Assembly: GCA_008360955.1 (NCBI GenBank)
Contig: LUCM01008249.1
Location: 85,847-149,846 of the forward strand
Direction: 5' to 3'
Length of the DNA stretch: 64,000 bases
From: Fasciolopsis buskii
Taxonomy: Eukaryota; Platyhelminthes; Trematoda; Plagiorchiida; Fasciolidae
Below are positions 51,001-60,109 of the stretch, one piece after another. A model generated the notes under the pieces. It was not told where the DNA came from. It searched no databases and was given only the letters and a program-made list of their open reading frames with translations. Positions within the stretch are counted from its first letter, which is position 1; the number at the start of each line of letters is the position of its first letter. The translations under genes and the position numbers were made by a program.

Positions 51001-52473
51001 AGCCAAAGGAAGCAAGGAGACTTTGCAGAATTTATTTCCAGGCCACCGACGTGTAGACTTATCATAAGAAGACCTCACAATCCAAAGACTATCGTTGAAT
51101 ATTTGCTTATTGTGAATTCCTACTGGTCTAATTAGTTGGTCGTAATTACCGGCGACCTGACTTACAGTAGTCTCGTCACAACTCTGGTATTTACGGAGGT
51201 AATAACTTATTAACAGAGAGAACAAAACAACTATAAAAATATGTGGTAACCTTGCTAATTCAGAGGTCATTACTCGATGGCCAAAAGTGGTACACGTTTT
51301 TAGTACTGTGACTGAGTGGTTTGCTATGCAATCCTGATGACTTGTTACAATACATGCACCAAGGGTTTCGATAGATTGAAAGCACGCGAAATCCCGCGCA
51401 TGGCCTATCAAAACCATGTGAATCGGTCGTTGCCCCGTCCGCTGTTTACTTGCGCGCACTTCCAAGTGCGTTCTAGCTTGTGGGAAACTTTGGAGGTACT
51501 TGCAATAAAAAACGATCTGACCAAGGCCGAAGTAGTTGATCAGCACGACACTACAATTGGCTAGCGTCTGGCGAAATCTGTTTCCGCACCCTTATTCCAC
51601 TGACGACTGGAAATCCCACTGCAAGTCGAAAACGACGACATTCCTGTAATCCAGTAATTCTGGATGGGGACATCCTTGGTTATGACAAAAATAGGTGACA
51701 AACTGTGGTATGGTAATATTAAAACTGGCAAACTCCTCGGCGGGATTTCCGAGGTGTAAAAACTCACACTGAACTGACGAAAGAACGTCCTATGACATGA
51801 ACAGAGATTTCCAGAATCGCACTGTAAAATAACTGAACACAAGTCAATTACATTCATGGAACACTGACTTGAAGTAGGGATGAGAAATAGGCGACTTTTT
51901 CCAGATTTTCTTAAGGTTAGTTATTCCGATGTCTTCTCCAATTCACTTGCAACTAAAACAAATTCCTGCGGTGCAATTTGGTAGGGAACCTGATATCGGA
52001 TTGGACCTCCCCATAGGACTGCGCCTGATGAGCAGTGGTGCTAGACACCCTCCCCAGTTTCTATTTGTCTACTATTGTCACCAAAATGATGCGTAAAAGA
52101 GGCAGTAAAATGCCAGTGAAGTGAACAGCTAAAATGATTTAGATTTTTTATTTCCCGTTGCTGTTTGGCCAGCCCAACTGGGACCCGAAGGCCAGTGCTG
52201 GTTGGGGCCATCGTTAATCTATGTGCTATGTAGGACGGTGGGGCAGGACTATCAGAAGCGGTGCAATCTGAACACCTGGCCCCATTGATTGTATAATGTA
52301 ATGGAAACGGCAATTATGAGAACACCTTGGAAAATTTGTCGTAAATTCCATTTCTACTTTGTTTGATTCTTCCGATCTATTTTGCAGACGAAAGCAGAGA
52401 ACTCGTCTTGAAGTATCTGGTCGAGCATCCCATAACAAAAGATATCGATATTGCGCCGGTGATGTGTCAGTAG
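15938..52473 (+). CDS. DUF4139 domain protein (F37C4.5-like), nine exons, 5' incomplete
   Basis: Nine exons (15938-16409, 21289-21503, 24041-24170, 30497-30639, 33253-33538, 34740-35234, 39846-40082, 43450-43558, 52388-52473) join into one frame of about 723 residues plus TAG. All introns are GT-AG and all eight junctions are phase-consistent. Residues 1-55 look like the end of the N-terminal DUF4140 region (AYIQDVSYH). Residues about 57-105 and 165-225 are charged, probably coiled coil. DUF4139 runs from about 230 to 720: [75 protein letters not shown] and [10 protein letters not shown] are typical landmarks. The family occurs in nematodes, fungi and bacteria; its biochemical role is unknown. 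No signal peptide or membrane segment is visible in the part present. Sure of the family and exon chain; the start codon is missing, and no transcript data were seen. Confidence 0.9.
16410..21288 (+). other. Intron 1 (4.9 kb)
   Basis: GT-AG intron of the DUF4139 gene. It contains a tRNA-like SINE at 16850-17030. The rest shows nothing I recognise. Confidence 0.8.
16850..17030 (-). mobile_element. tRNA-like SINE in intron 1
   Basis: On the minus strand the head 17030-16953 begins GACCGAT and ends ATCGGTC, a perfect 7-bp acceptor-like stem, with a B-box GGTTCGAGCC at 16977-16968. The T-arm is imperfect and no CCA or clean anticodon arm is seen, so it is not a working tRNA. Downstream the body carries GGAAAATGGTTCAAATAAAATA, matching the 3' core of the copy at 6948-7211. 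Confidence 0.6.
21289..21503 (+). CDS. Exon 2: coiled-coil segment
   Basis: The acceptor is CCTACTTTCAG before 21289 and the donor is GTATGT at 21504. It enters in phase 0, matching exon 1, and leaves two bases of a Lys codon that the first G of exon 3 completes. The peptide includes [20 protein letters not shown] and [12 protein letters not shown], heptad-like with Leu, Glu and Gln, as expected for the coiled coil before DUF4139. Confidence 0.88.
21504..24040 (+). other. Intron 2 (2.5 kb)
   Basis: GT-AG intron. Nothing recognised inside. Confidence 0.8.
24041..24170 (+). CDS. Exon 3: start of DUF4139
   Basis: The acceptor is TTTTTTGTTCCAG and the donor is GTAAGT at 24171. The encoded stretch ends the coiled coil and enters the first strands of DUF4139: [20 protein letters not shown]. 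The W-x-P-x-Y-D-x-R core is the most recognisable motif of this family. It leaves in phase 0, joining exon 4 so that the next strand (VIYYGLISQ) follows directly. Confidence 0.93.
25675..25890 (-). mobile_element. Ty3/gypsy-type reverse transcriptase fragment
   Basis: A minus-strand open frame reads [20 protein letters not shown] and then [29 protein letters not shown] is the catalytic Y/F-x-D-D motif region of gypsy reverse transcriptase, followed by the usual helix and then [11 protein letters not shown], which corresponds to the F-L-G-F-x-I-x-x-x-G block. Flanking minus-strand sequence up to about 26.2 kb and down to 25.4 kb may belong to it but is too decayed to read. Confidence 0.65.
26935..26971. 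repeat. (TA)n microsatellite
   Basis: About 36 bases of uninterrupted AT alternation. Confidence 0.95.
27290..27523 (-). mobile_element. tRNA-derived SINE, family 2, in intron 3
   Basis: On the minus strand the head starts GCCCGATAGCCTAAATAG, has TTAAGGTATTCGACTCAC, CGTTCGTCCCGGATTCGCAC (B-box region) and a closing GGGC. It is similar to the head at 12085-12150. The body continues to about 27290. No tail was delimited. Confidence 0.5.
28214..28267. repeat. Long (TA)n microsatellite
   Basis: 54 bases of uninterrupted TA, the longest perfect dinucleotide run in the window. Confidence 0.95.
28383..28403. repeat. (AATT)n short tandem repeat
   Basis: Four to five tandem TTAA units. Confidence 0.85.
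30497..30639 (+). CDS. Exon 4: DUF4139 core strands
   Basis: The acceptor is TTCCTTTAAAG and the donor is GTGAGT at 30640. It encodes [15 protein letters not shown] and [17 protein letters not shown], matching the family pattern of a strand, then Q-x-T-G-E-x-W, then L-S-T-A-x-P. It ends with two bases of a codon that exon 5 completes as AGT (Ser). Confidence 0.93.
30640..33252 (+). other. Intron 4 (2.6 kb)
   Basis: GT-AG intron. Overlapping open frames on both strands at 31.0-31.8 kb and a 173-codon minus frame at 32467-32988 resemble no protein I know. They could be chance or decayed repeats. Confidence 0.75.
33253..33538 (+). CDS. Exon 5: low-complexity insertion in DUF4139
   Basis: The acceptor is TTTTTAACCAG and the donor is GTGAGC at 33539. 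It adds 95 residues of Arg/Ser/Asn-rich sequence ([18 protein letters not shown] near the start) with no motif I recognise. It sits where family members carry a variable linker between the LSTAKP strand and the C-terminal half of DUF4139, and it is long for that position. Both phases fit, and the frame stays open throughout, which supports it as coding. Confidence 0.8.
33539..34739 (+). other. Intron 5 (1.2 kb)
   Basis: GT-AG intron, the shortest in the gene. Nothing recognised. Confidence 0.8.
34740..35234 (+). CDS. Exon 6: linker end and central DUF4139 strands
   Basis: The acceptor is CCTACATTGCAG and the donor is GTAATC at 35235, both phase 0. The first 100 or so residues are a Ser/Thr/Pro-rich linker. 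From about residue 505 of the assembled protein the conserved fold resumes: [73 protein letters not shown]. These match the family's strand order closely. It is the largest exon. Confidence 0.93.
35463..36062. repeat. (TATC)n / GATA microsatellite array
   Basis: The array has degenerate edges (TATCTAAC, TATTTAAA variants) and a near-perfect (CTAT)n core on both sides of a run of Ns. The 132-codon open frame through it (SIYLSIYL repeats) is an artefact. Confidence 0.95.
35835..35937. other. Assembly gap (103 N)
   Basis: A run of N inside the TATC array. The true repeat length is unknown. Confidence 0.99.
37140..37689 (-). mobile_element. Ty3/gypsy-like LTR (3' LTR or solo)
   Basis: On the minus strand a purine tract TAAGTGGGGGCA (37701-37690) immediately precedes TGTTGGGGAG, a TG start typical of a 3' LTR. 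Inside follow a CCAAT-type box (37531-37538), a TATATAAG box (37472-37465) and an R/U5-like stretch. The lower edge near 37140 is a guess; no TG...CA partner or second LTR was found. TGGTGACCCGA (37461-37451), complementary to the 3' end of tRNA-Trp, sits just after the TATA box; it could instead be a primer-binding site, which would make the LTR shorter. Confidence 0.5.
39846..40082 (+). CDS. Exon 7: DUF4139 conserved block
   Basis: The acceptor is CTCTAAAAAACAG (a weak pyrimidine tract) and the donor is GTGAGT at 40083, both phase 0. It encodes [19 protein letters not shown], a basic stretch (RHKYKKAG), [16 protein letters not shown] and [18 protein letters not shown]. The L-G-V-D, T-Y-K-P and D-Q-L-P-V blocks are hallmark positions of DUF4139. 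Confidence 0.93.
40083..43449 (+). other. Intron 7 (3.4 kb)
   Basis: GT-AG intron. It contains a 166-codon minus-strand open frame at 42005-42505 that I do not recognise. Confidence 0.8.
43450..43558 (+). CDS. Exon 8: DUF4139 penultimate exon
   Basis: The acceptor is ACTTTTCGTAACAG and the donor is GTGAGT at 43559. It enters in phase 0, as exon 7 requires, and leaves one base that exon 9 completes as TAC (Tyr). It encodes [12 protein letters not shown], then [13 protein letters not shown]-x-L-x-E-P directly after the D-Q-L-P-V block and an E-W-x-x-x-L strand are expected here in the family. This short exon was chosen over two competing candidates because of motif order, splice sites and phase together. 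Confidence 0.88.
46589..46610. repeat. (TA)n microsatellite
   Basis: A perfect TA run about 200 bases before the first recognisable Penelope coding sequence. Confidence 0.92.
46800..48509 (+). mobile_element. Penelope-like retroelement ORF, degenerate, with GIY-YIG endonuclease
   Basis: Read across frameshifts on the + strand: [20 protein letters not shown] (N-terminal part), [19 protein letters not shown] at about 47480-47535 (matching the F-D-V-x-x-L-F-T-N-I-P block), [13 protein letters not shown] at 47680-47718, then [14 protein letters not shown] around 47773, where the catalytic Y-x-D-D is replaced by YANG. An internal deletion follows, joining to [20 protein letters not shown]. The GIY-YIG domain is at about 48156-48350 ([17 protein letters not shown], later [13 protein letters not shown]), and [10 protein letters not shown] ... 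[10 protein letters not shown] ends at TGA 48507-48509. Several stops and the YANG change make it inactive. Confidence 0.8.
48715..48796 (-). repeat. Left arm of inverted repeat around PABP pseudogene
   Basis: The minus-strand reading CTTGAGAAAGACTGCCCACG and onward matches 49207-49290 on the + strand at most positions. It contains a 7-bp hairpin, GACTGCC-cac-GGTGGTC (48786-48770), followed by GAAGC. Confidence 0.85.
48823..48848. repeat. Perfect 26-bp palindrome
   Basis: AGTGTGCGCTTC and GAAGCGCACACT are exact reverse complements separated by CC. It lies between the left inverted-repeat arm and the PABP pseudogene, followed by an A-rich stretch. Confidence 0.95.
48913..49211 (+). pseudogene. 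Truncated poly(A)-binding protein (PABP) RRM1 retropseudogene
   Basis: An intronless reading from an ATG at 48913 follows the N-terminus and first RNA-recognition motif of cytoplasmic poly(A)-binding protein: [20 protein letters not shown] (RNP2 in LYFGDL), [17 protein letters not shown], a TGA stop at 49084-49086 within RNP1, [14 protein letters not shown], a second TGA at 49168-49170 in place of the Arg before LMW, then [10 protein letters not shown]. Homology stops where the right inverted-repeat arm begins. Two stops and the loss of RRM2-4 and the C-terminal domain mean it is dead. The intact gene is elsewhere in the genome. Confidence 0.9.
49207..49290 (+). repeat. Right arm of inverted repeat around PABP pseudogene
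   Basis: It reads GGCCGAGAAAGACTACCCAC and onward. The hairpin GACTACC-cac-GGTAGTC (49220-49236) is perfectly paired and is followed by GAAAC. It is in opposite orientation to the left arm, with the hairpin end facing the pseudogene. Confidence 0.85.
52388..52473 (+). CDS. Exon 9: DUF4139 C-terminus and stop
   Basis: The acceptor is CCGATCTATTTTGCAG. The exon finishes the Tyr codon and reads [17 protein letters not shown], then a short acidic tail ending APVMCQ and TAG at 52471-52473. L-x-L-K-Y-x-V-E-H-P is the usual last strand of the family. The preceding intron is the largest in the gene, 8.8 kb. Confidence 0.92.
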
Positions 52474-54196
52474 TTCGAGTCTTCAGACAAAGGAACAGCG
52501 TGAATAAACGTGCACGAATGTATAAGGAGACGTCATCATCGGATTATGAGGGGGAAATTAGGGATGGCCAACTTTGCCCGTCCCCTCCCCTAGAAGACCG
52601 CACTTTTTTCTTTTTTGAATGATACTTTATCAAAATGTAACTATTTGCTACTTTTTCATGCAACGCTTGACTATTCCTTAACCTATAATTTACCTACCGA
52701 GACCTTGTTTAATTTGTGCATGAGCTAAGCAAGTGCGTCCGCGCGTGCATGTGCTTCTGAACAAACTTTTTGTTCTATTCCCACATTTGTTTGCTTTATT
52801 AACGGTAGTTTTGAAGAAAAAGTTTCGAGCAAGTAACCGCGTTTGGTTACTACTGTATCGGGAGTACATCTTATTTGTAAACAGCGCGCTTGCGAAAGAT
52901 CCACACCCAGAAATTAAATAATATTAGTGGGATTGTATTAGCGGTTTCTGAATCGCTCCAATTAATTAATGAAAATGGCTATTTGTCTTGCGCCACAGTT
53001 AGGAATAAAGGCTGAATTCAGATATTTACATATTTTCCTAGAAGTTAAGTTCAGCTGGAACATGACAGTTGCCACAAACCGCAAACAAGTTTTTCGATGC
53101 ACAGATTAGAAATTTTTGCATGATTACGATTTGTATGAGCGACAGTCAGGTTTTTAGGTGATCGTAAAACAGTCCTGGCTGTTGATTGCAAGTAATTTCC
53201 ACGTCGATAGGTTGCGTCAGCACCCAATGATCCAGTTTTCATTACGTTTGGCTGGCGCAGCAGTACACAAGCAGTACAAAGTCCTGTAAAGTTATGAATA
53301 ATTTTGGCATGTTCATGTGATTAAGTTTTAGGAATGAGATTTTTTTGTCAAGAGGAAGCACCGACTTAGCTACGTTTTTGAATACATCAGATTTATAACG
53401 CCTTCGGCAGATTTAATTCGAATTCAGTTAGTTGTAAATTTATTCCCCTAAAATTTTCCTTTGGAATTCATTACAAGGCCATTTTTCATTTCCATTGAAA
53501 ACTCCTAGAGAACCAAATGGGCGATAAATGAGAATAACATGAAGCCTGGCTAGGAGAACCCGCTTTCGATGAAGCGACCACTGCGACATTGCAGAAAACC
53601 GTCGGACTGTCTCCGATCAGTTACCTTAGATTTTCCAAATCCCAATTTAGGATACATACTGGAAATCACGGAAACAGTATAGAAACTAAGCCACAAACCC
53701 GTAACTTGCGCGGCATATAAAGAAACAGAAAAGTAAATTGCGTCGGTATTTGTTATTAGGCGTAACAGATCACTGTGATTTACTGAATCGTACAAGAACT
53801 TTCCTGAGTGGTTGGTCCGCAGACTGGTATGAAAGATAGCAACGTTTTATCGGTATCCGGCAAATGCGAACGCTATGCGTGAATGAAGCGACTAGTTTAT
53901 GGAGATCTGCATTGTGCCTACATTACCTTGAGTAATATGCAGGTGTGTAGTTGATTTCTGTCAACCTGTAGATCCATGAGCTGGCAACTGGCATCCGAAT
54001 GGCGATTCACCTCCGGGGAGATATTTGACTCTAAAACATTGACGGCCTCCCACAAATCCTTACATCCAAGGAGGAATTGAAGCCGTTTTAACAAGCTGTC
54101 TTAAATCGAGCCATAAAAGACAGCGTTTCGCAAAAGCGGGATTACAGTCGAATTGAAGCTTCACTGGCTAAAACCGCAGGTCCGAATGTCTCAACA
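52474..54196. other. Downstream of the gene; no further gene recognised
   Basis: It should include the 3' UTR. A minus-strand frame at 53550-53795 (KFLYDSVNHSDLLRLI) hints at a LINE reverse transcriptase motif but is too short to call. Confidence 0.5.
52503..52508 (+). promoter_or_regulatory. Possible poly(A) signal AATAAA
   Basis: An AATAAA hexamer lies 30 bases after the stop codon. That would give a very short 3' UTR. Another AATAAA occurs near 53005, so the true site is undecided. Confidence 0.35.
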
Positions 54197-54419
54197 CGGA
54201 TCTCGCATTACGTCTGCTTGTCCTTATCCGTTGTGACCAGTTGTTCGTCAGCCCTACTCGGCTCTGCACGATTGCAATGCTGATAACCGGTACAACGAAA
54301 AAACAGTCAAAAGCAGTAGGGGGTTGAGTATTCTTTGACAGTGGCGTGCGTGAGCTACAGGCAAATGGGGACCGCGCTGGGTGGTCGACGTTCGGTTAGA
54401 CAGGGGATCCGGAGGAACA
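54197..54419 (+). repeat. Left copy of 223-bp near-identical inverted repeat
   Basis: It matches the reverse complement of 57335-57557 over 223 bases with two differences that I can see. The sequence runs from CGGATCTCGCATTACG to GGATCCGGAGGAACA. A divergent relative lies at 63349-63490. The flanks of the pair show no obvious target-site duplication. Confidence 0.93.
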
Positions 54420-57334
54420 GATCTTTTTTCGCTTCAACCCCCCCTCCACATTTCTGATCCCAGGGAAATTTAACTTGTAGAACAAACCACAGCAACCAGA
54501 TGAAATATGTGGTAATGCTAACTTGCTCGTTTTAATGGTTGTTATTCGCCGTCTACGATTTATCACATGCATCTCCCGCATGCTCCGTCGATTTTTGCGT
54601 GCACTCATTTGATTTTGGCAGTGAACCAACTTCCCACGGTGTCCAAGCCTGCGTGTATTGGGCCTGAATAGTGGAAGGCTCCCGGACCAAAGCTTTGCAA
54701 TGTACGGCGTTGCAGAAGAACTCATCTCACTTGCATACACTCGATTGCAAGCCGCTACGAGATCCTCAAAGAAAATTTGTTTCTTTTTAAAAGTCGTATG
54801 TCACCTGCACGATCTTTTGATTCAGTCTAAGGAGGCCAACTGAGCTGGACAAGAAGAGCATAGCCATTATTGTCTTAGTCTGCGGGCTTTGTGAGCGCGA
54901 CAGTTCTGGTAAATTTCGGAACCATGCCACCTAAGATCAAACGAAGCGCATGATTGCCGGATAGATTTTCAGCTTATGGAATGTATCTCACTGATCCTTC
55001 CACTATTTTTGCAACATTCGCTCCGCCAACAGCAGGTGAAGGAAATGAGCCTGTGAACTGCAGCAAGCATACAGACATTGCTGAAAGACCCAGCACAGTG
55101 GAACTGACCAGGGAAAAAGAAAGGGGTATCGCCTGTGAACAGATTTTAGTGTGGAATGTGCAGTAGGCCTTAGACCATCTTATGAGGTGAGTTGAGACCT
55201 GAGCTTCAAGTAGCTGAGACCCGTCTTCCACAAAAAGTTTTCTTTGATTGGGCAGCGCCGTCTCAAGAATCTTAGGGATGCGTTCAGTAATAAGACTAGC
55301 AAAGATTCCGTAGGACTTTCGAAATCATGTAAATGGGGCTTCCGAAGACACCGTATCGGGAACTAATGTCCTTTGCTACTCACCCAGGTTGGAAGGCAGA
55401 CCAATTTTGATCGCGCTTGAATATAAACTGTGGTAACTGCACTGGGGAATGGTGTACCCTATGTTTTCGAGTTGATTCCAGAAGCCTACATCTAAGAACG
55501 CGTACCACGTTGTGCATCTTACAAGAGGATTTGCAATAAAGACAGAGTAAACGACCTGTTTCTGTTCACAAAGGTAATGCACAACTTTTGGATGATCATA
55601 TACAATGCCGAAGGACTTCCTGGTAAGTGATGGGTTGGATGATTTCTTGCTTGCTAATGATCCTATCCTCGTCACATTAACAGAGCCTGGCCGGACACAG
55701 ATGTCTTAGCTGTTGGGGTTTGGTAATACTAGAGAGTGGGGTGGGTGATAACAAAGGGAAATCTTTCCCTGCAGTGATATTCCGTGCCACTTCCTTCAGG
55801 TATGCGCAGACCAGCGAGGTTGAGGAGGAGAATGCTGGGACAGTTTCAAACCAACCAGCTGACAGTAACTGGTAATAAACGCAGTATACCGGGCACTGGG
55901 GTCCAAGTCGCGAAGTATGTTTCCTTTTGTGGACAACTGGAAGCCTTCACTTGAACTGAGGTAACTTCAATCCTCTACTTATACTTTAGAAAAACCGAGT
56001 GTTTGCCAGCGTACATTACGCCTCGAACAGATCGTGTAAAGGTGCCACTTGTTTGTATTTACACAGTTCTAAATTAGGAAAAAATTCCGAAATAATGTGG
56101 GAAGCGAATGTTATGCAGTTAACAACACACGAAAAATTCCAAGCCAAAGGTCGAGGAATAACTTCAACATGTGTCTGGACTTAAAAGAAAAGACCACTAA
56201 TGAAGAGCCGCGGCGTTATAATTTTTGTAGTCTTTGAGCGTGGAATAAATGCTTTATCGCCAGCAAAGGTGTCGCTACCGCTGCTCAGACCTCCGGTAGT
56301 GATGCGCCGTTTGAGATTTAATTGCAAAACTCAATGACCATAAAAATGAAAAACTTTCAAAGTGAGATAAGAAACACACTAACTTTTAAAGTCGGCGAAA
56401 AGGGGCGTGACATTTTAATTATTTTATGAACCTTCTTTACAATTCAGGTGTCAATCAGAAAAAAACTTGAACGAGATTTTAAACAGTTTTTATCCCTTAA
56501 TAACGCTTTTGCAGTGTACTGTATCTCCAGGCGTTATTCAGTCCACCAAGTAAAAACAGCCAATCGACGCCTTTCAAGTTCAGGTTCTGAAATGTTCACC
56601 ACGTGGTCACAGCTGTCGGTTCAATTCAGGCAGCCACTTGATTAATGTCACCTCTAAGGTCACGACATCTGCAGAAAGTGGAACAACCACAAAAAACCAA
56701 GGCCACTTGCCCTCCTATTGTTCGTTCAGGTGTAGTATGGAAAACTCACAGTGCAGACTAACAAGTCAACACAGGGGACAACCAGTCATCACCCTAATGA
56801 ACTCTGGGATGCCATTCGTGAACAAACTACTTATAGAGAAGAAACTGGCTTAGATGCAGGTTTATATCCTCTCCATAGGCATGATGTAAAAATATGGGAA
56901 ATTCGCTCTTTTATTATCTAAAGTGGGCGTAGGTCTGCCACTTTCGCTCTTCTTACGCTTTCCTCAGGCTTGGTGTTGACTTCAGCGACATTAAATCAAA
57001 AATGATTACGTAAGTACTGGGAGAAAACAGTGAACCCATGAATGAAATCTATTACGTCAAGCTACTGGCTGCTGACTGTTTTGAGAAAGGCTATGCAACA
57101 ATTGAAATTCCTTGGCACGGAAACTAAACTGGTTGATGGCATCAGTCTAACTTTTTCATTCTGTGCTAACATTCCCATTGGTACTCACCGTGATATTCGT
57201 AATTCGAGATTATTGAGAACGAACATTTGTATTTCTACGAAGAAAATTCCTGTCCGATTTTATGGGCAAAATATAATGTTATGGCCATGCATAGTTTTGA
57301 AACGATTCCTCAGAACCGTAGCGGAACATGGATT
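54420..57334. other. Interior between the 223-bp inverted repeats
   Basis: 2.9 kb with only short open frames (the longest is about 114 codons, minus strand, 54396-54740). No transposase or reverse transcriptase motif was recognised. Confidence 0.5.
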
Positions 57335-57557
57335 TGTTCCTCCGGATCCCCTGTCTAACCGAACGTCGACCACCCAGCGCGGTCCCCATTTGCCTGTAGC
57401 TCACGCACGCCACTGTCAAAGAATACTCAACCCCCTACTGCTTTTGACTGTTTTTTCGTTGTACCGGTTATCAGCATTGCAATCGTGCAGAGCCGAGTAG
57501 GGCTGACGCACAATTGGTCACAACGGATAAGGACAAGCAGACGTAATGCGAGATCCG
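57335..57557 (-). repeat. Right copy of 223-bp near-identical inverted repeat
   Basis: Reverse-complement partner of 54197-54419. On the + strand it begins TGTTCCTCCGGATCCCC and ends GCGAGATCCG. Confidence 0.93.
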
Positions 57558-60109
57558 CGATAAGATATCCGATTCTAAAGGACCATAAAATGGCGATAAC
57601 GTATGCTGGACGAGATTTGCCGCCTTATGCAGAATGGGTTTATGAAACGTCCGGAGTGCGACCACGAAGGTATCTTCCAGGTGCGGAGGCTACGGATGAC
57701 AAGACCCCCAGCAGCCGACAGAACGGAAACGACCTAAGCAAGTAGCAGAAGGAAGAGTTGTATTACATATATCCTGGTACCGACGTAGACAACATACGCC
57801 CAAGCAAGCCACGGCAGAGCAAAGTTGAGTCATCGAAGTTATTCGAAAATGAGAACTTCCGAAGAGTGTAGCACTAGCGGAAACGCACGAAGCTCGTGAG
57901 AGATAAATCAGTCGCAACCAAACAAATGTCACAGAAAATATATCGAGTCAAAGAATACCTTGGAGAAAATGGTGGCAAGAACAATCGAGTTTCGCTAAAA
58001 AATCGTCGCCTTTGGCTAAAACGCTGTGGGAAGAGCGGTGAGTGGGAAACCATATTACGTGAACTCAAATTGCACACTTGTCATGTGAGCATATGCAGAC
58101 GTTCTGTGGGACACTGATGGAGGAATCGTTGGCACGCACAATCCAGATTCGTTGCCAGTGACATGGTTGCGAGAATCACCGTCCTAGTAGAACCACATCT
58201 GTACTGTCCTGATTTCGAGAAACGGCAAATGACCAAAAGGTCCAAAGTGAAGCGTTTGGAAGCAAAACGTCAGAGACAACCAGACACAATCACAAAGCGA
58301 TCGAAGGAGCCAAAATTCCTGGAAGACGTTGTGGAACTAGCAGAATACCAAATTAATCTAGGCCACGAAAAAGGAAATAAGCAAAAACCGGTGTAGCGAG
58401 TGCGATGTATGTAACGACGACAAACTAACAACAGAAAATATGTAATTCGCCTTCTAGAAATAGTCGCGCGTTGTTACTGCACAAAGTTAAAAGCTCTTGT
58501 TTTCCTCACTCCGTAGTCCGCACAGATGCCCCGAAACAGTCCCAAAACCGACCCAAAAGCAGGCACTTCGCAACAACCAGCGACCATTTTGTGGGCTGCT
58601 TTGCAACAACTTCGATAAACACCTCGGTATGCATTTTGCAACATTTCTAAATAAAAGCTTACAAAGACCCTAACATAAACGTCCACACAAACAAACCTTA
58701 TGACGCGCAACCAAAGTGTGAATGCAAGGTAAGGACGCCTATATTCCCCCTGCATCGATCTTTATACCCAAATGCCCTTTCCTAACGCAACGGCCTGCAG
58801 CAAAACAAAACAAGACCAGCGCTGATGTCTGGAAGTGTAGTAAAGTATTGAATTGACAATGTACATCAAATCCTGTGCGGGCGCGTGGATTGGTTTAGCC
58901 CGTTGACTCATGAGCAGTCCGTTATCATTCTTCTCGAAATGAAAAGAAAGTATGCGCTAACTTATTGCATTCGGCTGCGTATAACTGATCCTTTACCTGC
59001 TTAACACATGGATAACTGTGCTGATGATGACGTTACTATTCCGTATGCATTTATTTACTAAAGCGAACACGAACTAGGCAACTATCCGACAAACGATGCA
59101 CCAACAAATGCAAGATAAACTGCATTATGTAATCATCATACGGCGACAGAGTATGCTGCTCATTAATGGACAATGTCTCATCTCGTCAGACGGACACCGC
59201 ACACCCCCAATCAGCACAAACGCCCCCCGAAAGCCCCGAGATCATACCACAAAACGACCCTGAATCGTCACCAAAATTTTGCCGCAAATTTCTTACAATC
59301 TGAAAAACAACTGGAAATGGCTTTGCTACCTTACCGTATTGACGGAGGATGTTCGTGGCGAAAACATAGACTGATAGCAGCAAACGTTATACCTGACTTC
59401 AGAAGAAAAGCGGCGCAACATGTATGCATCAAATGGACAAATATATATGTCGTCGTTGTTTTCATTTCAGCTACATATCTTGCCCTAATGAAGATTACTT
59501 TAAAAGAAGCTAACAGGTGACTCTCCGTTGTCAGTGAAAACTGAACACCAATGCTTCTTGAGTTTCTGAGTTAGTCTTGAGCGGAGAATCTGCAACGCTA
59601 GACGTATCACCCCATATTTTCTCGTAGTTTATACGGTGGCTCCTGGGTGGCCTATACGGCAAGCAACATCTACAGGTTGGAAGCAAAACTTGAACTTATC
59701 TATTATCAACGCACAAAGTTCCGTGCCAGACAAAGACGTTGACTAATGAGCACCTTCAATATTTAGCTGACCCAATATGGATGCTGTCATTAACTGACGT
59801 ATGACATCCTGAATTCTATCGCGGAATGTTGATCTCCGTAAGTTCATGAGAAATTAGGCTTTAATATTTAGATATTTAAGTGCAAGTTGTTGCATTATTG
59901 TAGTATGGGTTCTGGTTTCCTCCACTGTTAAATGCATTTGCAACGCCGTTTGAAGCATGACAGAAATTAGGGACATCGCAGGAACCAAGACTGCCTACAC
60001 TAAAAGTTTATTCCCCAAGTGTAACTGATTTTTAACGTCCATGTTAGTGTTTTGTGTTCGTAGCGGGGTTTAAGTGTTGGCAGTTAAATTTTATTGTTAG
60101 TATATGAAA
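57558..60109. other. No gene recognised
   Basis: Several short + frames (for example 57896-58117 and 58163-58396, Lys/Arg-rich) read on nearly end to end but with stops, like a decayed element of unknown type. Stretches near 58515-58590 and 59205-59290 look loosely alike (GCACA-GCCCC-GAAA-CCC pattern). Confidence 0.4.

Larger units (their letters stand above)
43559..52387 (+). other. Intron 8 (8.8 kb)
   Basis: GT-AG intron holding the Penelope-like element, the PABP pseudogene with flanking inverted repeats, a (TA)n run and possible tRNA-like SINE material near 45561-45650 (GATCGAGTCCGGG). Nothing else was recognised in 49.3-52.3 kb. Confidence 0.75.

Noticed and set aside
53550..53795. Minus-strand frame with YDSVNHSDLLRL, like a LINE reverse transcriptase A motif
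   Set aside because: It is an isolated short match with no other reverse transcriptase block nearby.
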